Assembly (NCBI RefSeq): GCF_016806835.2
Contig: NZ_CP086111.1
Location: 1,933,001-1,997,000 of the forward strand
DNA length: 64,000 nt
Direction: 5' to 3'
DNA from: Skermanella rosea
Lineage (GTDB): Bacteria > Pseudomonadota > Alphaproteobacteria > Azospirillales > Azospirillaceae
The translations under genes were made by a program, and so were the position numbers. The notes under the pieces are model-generated. The model saw nothing but the letters and a program-made list of their open reading frames with translations, ran no database searches and had not been told where the DNA came from. Below are positions 18,923-28,447 of the stretch, piece by piece. Each line of letters begins with the position of its first letter. Within the stretch, counting starts at the first letter, position 1.

Positions 18923-20125
18923 TCAGGGCATCCGGCGCAGCACCGTATCCAGGGTGGCGCTGCCGTCCCGGGCCTGCCAGGAGCCGGCCAGGGCGCCGTC
19001 GGGGCGCAGCCGGAAGCGGAGCTGGTTCAGCGCGGGTTCGTCGAACACCAGCTCGCCGTCCGCGAAGGAACCCTCGCGGCGCGATGATTCCGCCCGCTCC
19101 TGCGCCATCAGGCCGGAGCCGAGCAGGTAGCTGGCAACGACGCGGTCGCCCTCGACCTGCTCGATGTTCAGCATCACCTCGCGGCCGTTCCGATAGAACC
19201 CGTACCAGGAGCCGGCCAGGCCGGCCGCGATCGGCGGCTTCACCGAGGCCAGCGTCGAGCCGAACCGGGGAGTGCCTCCGCTGTTGCCCAGGTCGGCGCT
19301 CGGGCGGCGGCCCCAGGACGTCTCGCAATCGGCCTCGTCGGCCGGCGTGCGGATCTGCCCCGCGACGAAGCGGCCGATGCAGCCGGCGAACCGGCGGGCG
19401 AACAGCCCGCTCGCGGCGGCGGAATGGCCGATCAGGTCGGCCGGCTGGTCGATGATCAGGTCACGGACCTGCCGGTCGCTGCGGATCGCCCGCGTCATGT
19501 CCCCGCGGCCGCCGGGGTCGTAGCCGTCGCCGTGGAAGAAGACCATCATCAGCGGTGTCGTCCCGACCTGCCGCAGCAGGCGGTAAAGCTCGGTCGCGTT
19601 GGCCCGCCACGTCCCGTACGAATCGGTGAAGCTGCCGTAGGCGGCGGGGGCGGTGGCGACCACCGCGTCGGCGACGCCGTCCTCGGCGACCGCCGCCAGG
19701 GCGGCGAAGGCGCCGAAGCTCTGGCCGGCGAGCCCGATTCGCGCATAGCCCTGGGCGCGCAGGTCGCGGGCGGCCTTGGCCAGCCGGGCTCCCGTTCCGT
19801 TCAGGCTGTCGGCCTGGCGCAGCCGGTTCAGCCTGAAGGTGTCCCAACCCTGTTCGGCCAGGGCGCGGATGTAGGGCGGCGTGGGCGCGCGCGAATCCTC
19901 GTCGTGAAGCGACAGGCCATGGGCCCAGACGATGGCACCCGCGGCCCGTCCAGGCCCCAGCGGAGCCTGCTCCGGAACGGCCGGCTCCACCCACATGGCC
20001 GGCTTCGCCGCCGGTGACGCGGCAGCGGCGGGCGCGGGCGCGGGCAGCAAGGCCGCAAGCCCGATCGCCAGTCCCGTCAAAACGCCCGTCGAAGCCCGCC
20101 CCAGCCGGTCCCGAACCCATTCCAT
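18923..20125 (-). CDS. Secreted alpha/beta hydrolase with C-terminal beta domain
   Basis: A 400-aa protein with an N-terminal signal peptide (hydrophobic run at about residues 14-30, then Ala/Pro-rich to 40). An alpha/beta hydrolase core carries the nucleophile elbow GQSFGA with Ser136 and the oxyanion region VWAHGLSLHDED. The last 100 residues (GSWYGFYRNGREVMLNIEQ onward) look like a separate beta-rich domain, perhaps a substrate- or ligand-binding module. It should act in the periplasm. Substrate unknown; a dienelactone-hydrolase/prolyl-oligopeptidase-like relationship is the best guess. Confidence 0.8.
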   Translation of the reverse strand: MEWVRDRLGRASTGVLTGLAIGLAALLPAPAPAAAASPAAKPAMWVEPAVPEQAPLGPGRAAGAIVWAHGLSLHDEDSRAPTPPYIRALAEQGWDTFRLNRLRQADSLNGTGARLAKAARDLRAQGYARIGLAGQSFGAFAALAAVAEDGVADAVVATAPAAYGSFTDSYGTWRANATELYRLLRQVGTTPLMMVFFHGDGYDPGGRGDMTRAIRSDRQVRDLIIDQPADLIGHSAAASGLFARRFAGCIGRFVAGQIRTPADEADCETSWGRRPSADLGNSGGTPRFGSTLASVKPPIAAGLAGSWYGFYRNGREVMLNIEQVEGDRVVASYLLGSGLMAQERAESSRREGSFADGELVFDEPALNQLRFRLRPDGALAGSWQARDGSATLDTVLRRMP

Positions 20126-20330
20126 CGCCGCAACCCGATTCCCATGGTTAATGCTCCGCTCCAGGGTCGGGCAGGGGTGGTGAAAAAACGGTTAGTACCG
20201 CAATCGATCGGCCGTGCGGACCGTTACCCGGCATCCTTCCGGTTTGTGTTGTCCCGCAACCGGGCGGGGCGTTAGGGTCGCTGCCACGGTCCAAGCCCCT
20301 CAACTCCCTTGTCTTCACCCCGAAGGCCCC

Positions 20331-22550
20331 ATGTCCGAACCTGCCGCGACAGATGAAGCCGCCCGGTCCCGCATGGCCGAGGGATGCCCGTCGGAGGCCG
20401 CCGGGATCTACCGCCGCGCCATCGCCGAGCGGCCGGACGACTTCACGCTCTACAACAACATGGCGGCGGCGCTCCGGCGGACGGGCGACCGGTCCGGGGC
20501 GTTGGCGGCACTGGAACGGGCCGGCCGCCTGCTGCCGGGGCATGCGACGGTGGCGCTGAACCGGGCCGCGCTCCTGGCGGACCTGCGCCGCCCGGCGGAG
20601 GCCCGCGACGTGATCGCCCCCGTGGTCGCGTCCCGTCCCGGCGATGCCGACGCGGCGCTGGTGCTGGCCGGCGCCCTGGCGGACCTGGACGACTTCCCGT
20701 CCGCCATCGCCACCTACCGGCGCGCGCTCGACCACTCCCCCGACCATCCCGGCCTGCGGCTCAACCTGGGCAATCTGCTGAAGCGGACCGGCGACAGGGC
20801 GGGGGCGGCGGACTGCTACGGCGCCATCCTCCGGCGATCGCCCGGGCACACCGGCACGATACTGGCTGCCGCGGCGCTGCTGCAGGAGGACGGGGCGACC
20901 GAGGACGCCGCGGGCCTCTGCCGCGCCGCCCTGGCCCTCGACCCGGACCAGGCGGAGGCGCATCTGCTGCTCGGCAACGGGGAGCTTGCCGCCGGCCGGG
21001 CCGCCGCGGCCGCCTCACGCTACCGGAGCGCCCTCTCGATCGACCCGGCCCATGGCGGCGCTCATCTCACGCTCGGCGCGGCGCTCCAGCAACTGGCCCG
21101 GCACGGCGAGGCCCGGACATGCTTCGGCCGCGCCCTGGCGGTCGATCGCCTCGACGCCTCCGCACGGTTCCGCCGCTGCTTCGCCGAACTGCCGATCATC
21201 TACTCGGACATGGGGGAAGTGGACCGCGCGCGGGAAGCCTATGCCCGTCGCCTGGAAGAGCTGGCCGACCATTACGCCGCCGCCCCGGAGGTGGAACGGG
21301 CGGCGGCCGCGGCGGCGGTGGGCGACAGCCAGCCCTTCTACCTGGCATACCAGGGGCGCTGCGACCTCGGCCTGCAGACCCTCTACGGCGACCTCGTCTC
21401 CGGCCTGATGGCCTCCGGCTACCCGGAATACTCCCGGCCGCCGGCAGCCCGGCGCGGGAACGGCGGTCCCCTCAGGGTCGGGTTCGTCGCCGGCCATATC
21501 GGCAGGCATTCCGCCGTGAACGTGTCGCTGCGCGGCTGGGCGGACGCGTTCGATCCCGCGCGGGTCGCCCTGTTCTGCTATCACACCGGTCCGGCGTCCG
21601 ACGACGAGACGACCCGCTTCGAGTCTCTTTCGCGCGCCTTCCGCCGGGGGCTGGGCGGGGTCCGCTCCTGGGCCGAGGCGATCCGGGGCGACGACCTGGA
21701 CGCGCTGGTCTTCGGCGACGTCGGCATGGACCCGATGGCCGCGCGGCTGGCCGCGCTCCGACTGGCTCCCGTCCAGGCCATGTCCACCGGCCACCCCGTG
21801 ACGACGGGCCTGCCGACCATGGACCTGTATCTCAGCTCCGCCCTGATGGAGCCGCCGGGCGCGCAGGCCCACTACCGCGAGACGCTGATACCCCTGCCGA
21901 ACCTGGGCTACGCGTATCGCCCGCTCGACCCGCCGGCGGTGCCGCTCAGCCGCGCCGACCTGGGATTGCCGGAGGACGCGCCGATCTTCTGGTGCTGCCA
22001 GTCCCTCTTCAAGTACTTGCCATGCGACGACGACCTGTTCGTCCGGATCGCCGCGCGCCTGCCGGACGCGTTTTTCCTCTTCATCGACTACATGCCGGCG
22101 CCGCGCGTGGCGCTCACTTTCCGCCGGCGCCTCGCGACCGCCTTCGCGCGGGCCGGGCTGGATGCCGACCGCCACTGCCGCTTCCTGCCGCAGATGGACC
22201 ATGCGCGCTTCCATGCCGTGGCAGGGTTGACCGACATCTTCCTCGACAATCCCTCCTGGTCCGGACACAACACGACGCTGGAGGCCCTGACCCACGGCCT
22301 GCCCATCGTCACGCTGCCCGGCGGGCTCATGCGCCAGCGCCATTCCGCCGGCATCCTGGAGATGACCGGCATCCGGGAGACGATCGCCCCGTGCCGTGAC
22401 GGCTATGTCGAGATCGCGGTCCGCCTGGGAAGCGACCGCCGCCGCCGCGCCGAGCTCCGCCAAGCCCTGCGCCGCGCAGCACCCAAGGCGTTCCACGACT
22501 CCAGCGCCGTGCGGGCGCTGGAGTCGGTGCTGGAGCGGGGTTCAGCGTAG
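20331..22550 (+). CDS. TPR protein with O-GlcNAc-transferase-like C-terminal domain
   Basis: A 739-aa protein. Residues from about 15 to 330 form tandem TPR repeats (ERPDDFTLYNNMAAALRRTGD; DHPGLRLNLGNLLKRTGD). The C-terminal half matches glycosyltransferase family 41 (SPINDLY/OGT-like), with the region FLDNPSWSGHNTTLEALTHGLPIVTLPGGLMRQR corresponding to the sugar-nucleotide-binding part. Bacterial members modify proteins such as flagellin or adhesins, or act in polysaccharide synthesis. No flagellar or surface-protein gene is adjacent. ATG 20331 follows a GAAGG site. Its 3' end overlaps the convergent tonB gene by 9 nt. Confidence 0.88.
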   Translation: MSEPAATDEAARSRMAEGCPSEAAGIYRRAIAERPDDFTLYNNMAAALRRTGDRSGALAALERAGRLLPGHATVALNRAALLADLRRPAEARDVIAPVVASRPGDADAALVLAGALADLDDFPSAIATYRRALDHSPDHPGLRLNLGNLLKRTGDRAGAADCYGAILRRSPGHTGTILAAAALLQEDGATEDAAGLCRAALALDPDQAEAHLLLGNGELAAGRAAAAASRYRSALSIDPAHGGAHLTLGAALQQLARHGEARTCFGRALAVDRLDASARFRRCFAELPIIYSDMGEVDRAREAYARRLEELADHYAAAPEVERAAAAAAVGDSQPFYLAYQGRCDLGLQTLYGDLVSGLMASGYPEYSRPPAARRGNGGPLRVGFVAGHIGRHSAVNVSLRGWADAFDPARVALFCYHTGPASDDETTRFESLSRAFRRGLGGVRSWAEAIRGDDLDALVFGDVGMDPMAARLAALRLAPVQAMSTGHPVTTGLPTMDLYLSSALMEPPGAQAHYRETLIPLPNLGYAYRPLDPPAVPLSRADLGLPEDAPIFWCCQSLFKYLPCDDDLFVRIAARLPDAFFLFIDYMPAPRVALTFRRRLATAFARAGLDADRHCRFLPQMDHARFHAVAGLTDIFLDNPSWSGHNTTLEALTHGLPIVTLPGGLMRQRHSAGILEMTGIRETIAPCRDGYVEIAVRLGSDRRRRAELRQALRRAAPKAFHDSSAVRALESVLERGSA

Positions 22551-23366
22551 CGCGAACTGCACCGGGACGACCAGTTCCAGGGAGGTCCGGCCCAGATCGG
22601 CCGGGATCTTCGGCAGGGGCTGGGCGCGCCGGATCATCTCCAGCACCTCCTCGTCCAGGGCATCGTAGCCGGAGCTTTTCTCCAGGCGGTACGACAGCAC
22701 GGCACCCTCGGCGTCCATGGTGAAGCGCAGCAGCGCGGTCCCCTGCTGGCGCATCCGCTGCGAGGACTGCGGATAGCGCTTGTGCCGGTTCAGGTGCTGG
22801 AGCAGCCGCTGCTGGAAGCTGGGCATCACCGAGGACTGCGCCACGGCCCGCGGCCTTGCCGGCGCCGGTTCGGCTTCCGCGACCGGTGCGGGAGCGGGCG
22901 GCGGAGGTGCTGGGGCCGGCGGCGCCGGCTCGGGCGGACGCGGCTGCTCGACCGGCCTGGGGCGCGGCGGCGGCGGCTTCTGCCGGGGCGGCTTGGGCGG
23001 CGTGATTTCCGGCAATGCCACTTCCGGCTCGACCTGGGGCGGCGGTTCCTCCTCGGGGGGCGGCTCCGGTGGCGGAGGCTCCGGGATCGGCTCCGGCTCC
23101 GGCGGGGGCGGCTCGGGAGGAGGGGGCTCCGGCGGGGGCGGTTCCGGCGGCGGTGGTTCCGGAGGGGGCGGGGGTGGTTCCGGCGCCGGCTCCTCGACCG
23201 CAGGCTCCGGCGGGGGCGGTTCGGGCGGCAGGTCGATCAGGACGGGGCCGGCGACCTCCGCCGGGGGAGGCGGGGTGTCCAGGGCGAGCACGCTGGCCAA
23301 TATGCCGGCGTGGACCGCCAGCACGAAGCCGGCGCTCAGGCCCCAGCGCAGGACATCGGAACTCAT
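22542..23366 (-). CDS. tonB: TonB family energy transducer
   Basis: The 274-aa protein has one N-terminal TM anchor (about residues 8-28), then a long proline-rich spacer of PPPPEP-like repeats to about residue 120 and a basic Pro-rich segment. The C-terminal TonB domain (RHKRYPQSSQRMRQQGTALLRFTMDAEG) contacts the TonB box of outer-membrane receptors. The start overlaps the exbD stop by 4 nt, so exbB-exbD-tonB is one operon. No receptor gene is adjacent. Confidence 0.94.
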   Translation of the reverse strand: MSSDVLRWGLSAGFVLAVHAGILASVLALDTPPPPAEVAGPVLIDLPPEPPPPEPAVEEPAPEPPPPPPEPPPPEPPPPEPPPPEPPPPEPEPIPEPPPPEPPPEEEPPPQVEPEVALPEITPPKPPRQKPPPPRPRPVEQPRPPEPAPPAPAPPPPAPAPVAEAEPAPARPRAVAQSSVMPSFQQRLLQHLNRHKRYPQSSQRMRQQGTALLRFTMDAEGAVLSYRLEKSSGYDALDEEVLEMIRRAQPLPKIPADLGRTSLELVVPVQFALR

Positions 23367-23809
23367 GGTCTGGCGGCGGCGGGATCGGTCGGGGCCATGC
23401 CTTCAAGGCCGACGAGGGCGATCTTGAGGTACCCGGCGGCGCGCAGGTCGTTCATGACGGACATCAGGTCGCCGTAGTCCACTGTCCGGTCGGCCCGCAG
23501 GAAGATGCGCTGCTCGCGGTCGCTGCCGGTCGCCCGATCCAGCGCCGGTGCCAGCGGAGCCCCGCCCAGCGCCTCGTCCCCGATGACCAGGGACAGGTCG
23601 GCCTGGACCGTCAGGTAGAGCGGCTTGTCAGGCTTGGGCTGCGGCTTGGCGGTGGAGGAGGGCAGGTCCACCGGGACATCGACAGTCGCCAGCGGCGCCG
23701 CGACCATGAAGATGATCAGCAGGACGAGGATCACGTCGATGAACGGAGTGACGTTGATCTCATGGGTTTCGTCCAGGTCGTCGTCGCCCTGGTCCAGCTT
23801 GGCTGCCAT
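23363..23809 (-). CDS. exbD: Biopolymer transport protein ExbD/TolR
   Basis: A 148-aa protein with a cytoplasmic N-terminus (DDDLDETHEINVTPFIDVILVLL), one TM segment that includes the proton-path Asp in PFIDV, and a periplasmic domain with RADRTVDYGDLM. Assignment to ExbD rather than TolR rests on the adjacent tonB gene and on the Tol genes being grouped with pal elsewhere. The gene lies 4 nt after exbB. Confidence 0.95.
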   Translation of the reverse strand: MAAKLDQGDDDLDETHEINVTPFIDVILVLLIIFMVAAPLATVDVPVDLPSSTAKPQPKPDKPLYLTVQADLSLVIGDEALGGAPLAPALDRATGSDREQRIFLRADRTVDYGDLMSVMNDLRAAGYLKIALVGLEGMAPTDPAAARP

Positions 23810-23813
23810 GGTG

Positions 23814-24773
23814 CTACTCCGCCGCCTTGCGCAGGGACACCATCGCGCGGTCCACGTCGCGCGACGCCAGGCGCTGGAGTTCCGCCGCCGCGTCCATCAG
23901 CAGCGCCTTGTAGCCGGCGATGCCGCGCGCGAAGGCGTTGTAGATCACGACCGCCGGGATGGCGGCGACGAGGCCCATGGCGGTGGCGAGCAGCGCCTCG
24001 GCGATGCCGGGCGCCACGACCGCCAGGTTGGTGGTTTGCGCCTCCGAAATCCCGATGAAGCTGTTCATGATGCCCCAGACGGTGCCGAACAGCCCGACGA
24101 ACGGAGCCGTCGATCCGATGGTGGCGAGGATGCCGGTGCCCTTCGTCATGCGGCGGCTGGACGAGGCGACCAGCCGTTCCAAACGCGACGCGATGCGGTC
24201 CCGCAATCCCCCCTTGTCCATCCCGGCGAACCACAGGTCGTGCTCCGCGACCGTGGCCCTGACGAAGCCGTGGACCGGGCCATAGGCCGGGCGGCTGTGC
24301 TCGGCGGCCTCGGCCAGCGAGCGCGCCGACCCGATCGCGCCGAGCGCCCGGGCGACCCGCCGCTTGGCGGCGCCCAGATCGATCGCCTTGGCAATCAGCA
24401 CGGTCCAGGTCAGCACCGACGCCAGCGCAAGCCCGACCATGACCGATTTCACGACGATATCGGCCGCCATGAACATGCCCCACGGCGACAGGTCATGGGC
24501 TGCGGGAAGCGGCGCGGCTTCTTCCATCCCGACGGGCTCCCCCGCAGCGGGGTCGGCCACGGCGGGCTCCGAGGGAGCGGGTTCCGCTGTACCGTCAGCC
24601 GTGACGGGGGGCCGGTTGTCCGGGACTTCCTGTGTCTGCTGCCCTTGCACCGGCTGTTCCTGTGCCGCTGGCGGCGCCTCCGAACTCGGGACCTGACCCA
24701 GCGCGGCCGTGGAAAGGCACATCAGCGATACGATCGTGAGGGTCAGCCAGCGTAAGGCGCGGGGTCTCGTCAT
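23814..24773 (-). CDS. exbB: ExbB/MotA/TolQ-type proton channel
   Basis: A 319-aa protein with a cleavable signal (LRWLTLTIVSLMCLSTAALG) and a Pro/Glu/Ala-rich periplasmic extension to about residue 100. Three TM segments follow, including the conserved FVGLFGTVWGIMNSFIGI and the last TM with GLVAAIPAVVIYN. The N-terminal extension places it in the long ExbB class that powers TonB in many alphaproteobacteria. ATG 24773 is preceded by GGGGAA. The promoter side faces a Fur-box-like palindrome shared with bfr. Confidence 0.95.
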   Translation of the reverse strand: MTRPRALRWLTLTIVSLMCLSTAALGQVPSSEAPPAAQEQPVQGQQTQEVPDNRPPVTADGTAEPAPSEPAVADPAAGEPVGMEEAAPLPAAHDLSPWGMFMAADIVVKSVMVGLALASVLTWTVLIAKAIDLGAAKRRVARALGAIGSARSLAEAAEHSRPAYGPVHGFVRATVAEHDLWFAGMDKGGLRDRIASRLERLVASSSRRMTKGTGILATIGSTAPFVGLFGTVWGIMNSFIGISEAQTTNLAVVAPGIAEALLATAMGLVAAIPAVVIYNAFARGIAGYKALLMDAAAELQRLASRDVDRAMVSLRKAAE

Positions 24774-24843
24774 GCTTCGTTCCCCGGATGGGGTCCCGGA
24801 CAGTTGGATTGGTGATTCATCCATAGGCGACACTGACCGGGCA

Positions 24844-24870
24844 TGCAAATGATTTTGCGAGTCATTTGCA
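24844..24870. promoter_or_regulatory. Fur-box-like inverted repeat between exbB and bfr
   Basis: Perfect 9-bp arms TGCAAATGA (24844-24852) and TCATTTGCA (24862-24870) flank 9 nt. This resembles alphaproteobacterial Fur sites of the TGCAAATGA...TCATTTGCA type, and lies about 70 nt upstream of exbB and 150 nt upstream of bfr. It is placed to control iron uptake and iron storage together. Fur/Irr/RirA cannot be told apart from sequence alone. Confidence 0.7.
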
Positions 24871-25023
24871 CGGATAGGAATGATGCGGCCGGGCGGGCGG
24901 TGCGATCGGCGCAAGCGCACAATCTGAGCCGGCGGACTGAAACCATATCGACAAGTGTGGGTTGGAACCCGATGATGGGCGTGACGATTCCGTTACCGGC
25001 CCGCATGGGGGAAGAGACTGTAG

Positions 25024-25500
25024 ATGAAGGGCGATCCCAGCGCTATTCGCCACCTGAACAAGATCCTGACGGGCAAGCTGACCGCGGTGAACCAGTACTT
25101 CCTTCACGCGCGCATGCTCAAGGACTGGGGCCTGGAGCGCCTGGCGGACCACAGCTACCAGGAATCCATCTCCAAGATGAAGCACGCCGACCGGCTGATC
25201 GAGCGCATCCTGTTCCTGGAAGGCATGCCCAATCTCCAGGACCTCAACAAAATCAAGACCGGCAACGATGTGCCGGAGATGGTCGAGCTGGAGATGGAAA
25301 CCGAGCAAAACGGCCGGGAATCCCTGCTTGAAGCGATCGAAGTCACCGAGCAGATCCGGGATTTCATCACCCGCGAGCTCTTCACCGACATCCTCACCGA
25401 TACCGAGGAGCACATCGACTGGCTGACCCACCAGCTGCGCCTGATCGACGGCGTCGGCCGGGAGAACTACAAGCAGGAGCAGATGTTCAAGGGGTCGTGA
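25024..25500 (+). CDS. bfr: Bacterioferritin, haem-binding subunit without complete ferroxidase site
   Basis: A 158-aa ferritin-like protein that aligns without gaps to E. coli Bfr through residue 130. It keeps the haem axial Met52 and the metal ligands His54, Glu94 and His130. The other three ferroxidase ligands are changed: Glu18 to Lys, Glu51 to Lys and Glu127 to Thr, so it should not oxidise Fe(II) by itself. Two-subunit bacterioferritins in Neisseria and Magnetospirillum have one ferroxidase subunit and one haem subunit; this fits the latter. The partner gene is not in this window. It diverges from exbB. Confidence 0.93.
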   Translation: MKGDPSAIRHLNKILTGKLTAVNQYFLHARMLKDWGLERLADHSYQESISKMKHADRLIERILFLEGMPNLQDLNKIKTGNDVPEMVELEMETEQNGRESLLEAIEVTEQIRDFITRELFTDILTDTEEHIDWLTHQLRLIDGVGRENYKQEQMFKGS

Positions 25501-25596
25501 TGCGCTACCCCTTTTGATTTGACTCCGGCGATCCGCGAACCTACCGTGCGTGGGTATTCCGACCGGACGGTCGCGGTATCACCGCGAGGGGTGCGC

Positions 25597-25854
25597 ATGG
25601 TGCAAGAGACGATAGGGGAGCAGCTCGACGATGCCCTCGCTAAACTTGCGACCAAGCAGGATCTGATGGATCTGCGCTCGGAGTTGAAGCAGGATCACCT
25701 CGAACTCCGCAATGAACTCCATGTGATCGTCAAGGCTGCGGTTCAGGAACTGGTTCAGGTCATCAATCAGAACACTGATGATTTGTGCAAGGAACTTAAC
25801 CGCGTCGGTGTTCCGGTAAGGACGCGGACTCGGCACACGTCATCGGCGGAATGA
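25597..25854 (+). CDS. Small coiled-coil hypothetical protein
   Basis: An 85-aa product with a Leu/Lys/Glu-rich coiled coil (LAKLATKQDLMDLRSELKQDHLELRNEL) and a hydrophobic patch (VIVKAAVQELVQVI), similar in feel to DUF1640-type small proteins. ATG 25597 has GAGGGG about 10 nt upstream; ATG 25519 in the same frame gives 111 aa. The gene follows bfr by less than 100 nt and precedes a family B repeat. Function unknown; it may be non-coding. Confidence 0.5.
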   Translation: MVQETIGEQLDDALAKLATKQDLMDLRSELKQDHLELRNELHVIVKAAVQELVQVINQNTDDLCKELNRVGVPVRTRTRHTSSAE

Positions 25855-25865
25855 CTTCGGCGAAT

Positions 25866-25963
25866 TCGTAGGTCGGCCTCGGCCGAAGGGCGAACGCCGA
25901 CACCCTGCGTCAACGTTTCCGCCATGCTGTCGGCGTCGGCCTTCGGCCGAGGCCGACCTACGA
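25866..25963. repeat. REP-like inverted hairpin pair, family B, copy 2
   Basis: Outer 24-nt arms (25866-25889 and 25940-25963) are perfect inverted repeats that start CGTAGGTCGGCC. Inner arms ACGCCGACA (25894-25902) and TGTCGGCGT (25928-25936) nest inside. The right half folds as GTAG, GTCGGC, C, TCGGCC, loop, GGCCGA, C, GCCGAC. The element ends 2 nt before the eda stop codon (minus strand) and lies between convergent genes. Confidence 0.85.
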
Positions 25964-25965
25964 TT

Positions 25966-26592
25966 TCACTTCCGCAGAGCCGCCGCGGCGCGGGCCAGTT
26001 CCTCGATCCTGCCCCAGTCGCGCGCCTTGACCGCATCGGCCGGGGCGACCCAGGAGCCGCCGACGCAGGCGACGTTCGGCAGGGCCAGATAGTCGGGCGC
26101 GTTCTCCAGCGTGACGCCGCCGGTCGGGCAGAAGCGCACGGCGGGCAGGGGCGCCGCCAGGGCCGCCAGCATCTTGACGCCGCCGGCGGGTCCCGCCGGG
26201 AAGAACTTCATGTGCGTAAAGTTGGCGCCCATCAGCGACATGACCTCCGAAGCGGTCGCCGCACCCGGCAGGAACGGCACTTCCGACTCGGTCGCGGCAC
26301 GGACCAGGTCCGGCGTGCAGCCCGGGCTGACGATGAAGCGCGCGCCGGCATCGACCGCCGCCTCATAGTGTTTCGGGGTCAGGATCGTGCCGGCGCCGAC
26401 GACGGCCTCGGGGACCTCCGCGGCGATGGCCCTGATCGCGTCGGGCGAGGCCGCCGTGCGCAGGGTCACCTCGATCGCGGGCAGGCCGCCTTTCGCCAGG
26501 GCGCGGGCGAGCGGGACCGCGGTCTCCACGTCGTCGATGGTCAGTACCGGGACGACGGGGCCGAGCGCCAGGATGGCTGAGATGGTCTGCAT
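25966..26592 (-). CDS. eda: 2-keto-3-deoxy-6-phosphogluconate aldolase
   Basis: Splits KDPG to pyruvate and glyceraldehyde-3-phosphate, the last step of the Entner-Doudoroff pathway. The 208-aa protein has the catalytic Glu41 in AIEVTLRT, the Schiff-base Lys129 in HMKFFPAG and the phosphate-binding region [15 protein letters not shown]. It starts 11 nt after edd and ends the operon. Confidence 0.97.
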   Translation of the reverse strand: MQTISAILALGPVVPVLTIDDVETAVPLARALAKGGLPAIEVTLRTAASPDAIRAIAAEVPEAVVGAGTILTPKHYEAAVDAGARFIVSPGCTPDLVRAATESEVPFLPGAATASEVMSLMGANFTHMKFFPAGPAGGVKMLAALAAPLPAVRFCPTGGVTLENAPDYLALPNVACVGGSWVAPADAVKARDWGRIEELARAAAALRK

Positions 26593-26603
26593 TCTTTAGA
26601 TCC

Positions 26604-28430
<1,827 letters not shown>

Positions 28431-28447
28431 CTCGTCTCTCCTTCGGC

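Noticed and set aside
18852-19328. N-terminal extension of the alcohol dehydrogenase frame
   Set aside because: Overlaps the hydrolase gene in another frame of the same strand and has shadow composition; MRAKAAVLHEIG is the family start.
22780-23477. Gly/Ser-rich frames on the plus strand
   Set aside because: They are the antisense of the proline-rich spacer of tonB, which produces GGGGSGG-like shadows.
23015-24755. Long plus-strand frames opposite exbB/exbD
   Set aside because: Shadows of the minus-strand exb operon; no ribosome site or domain.
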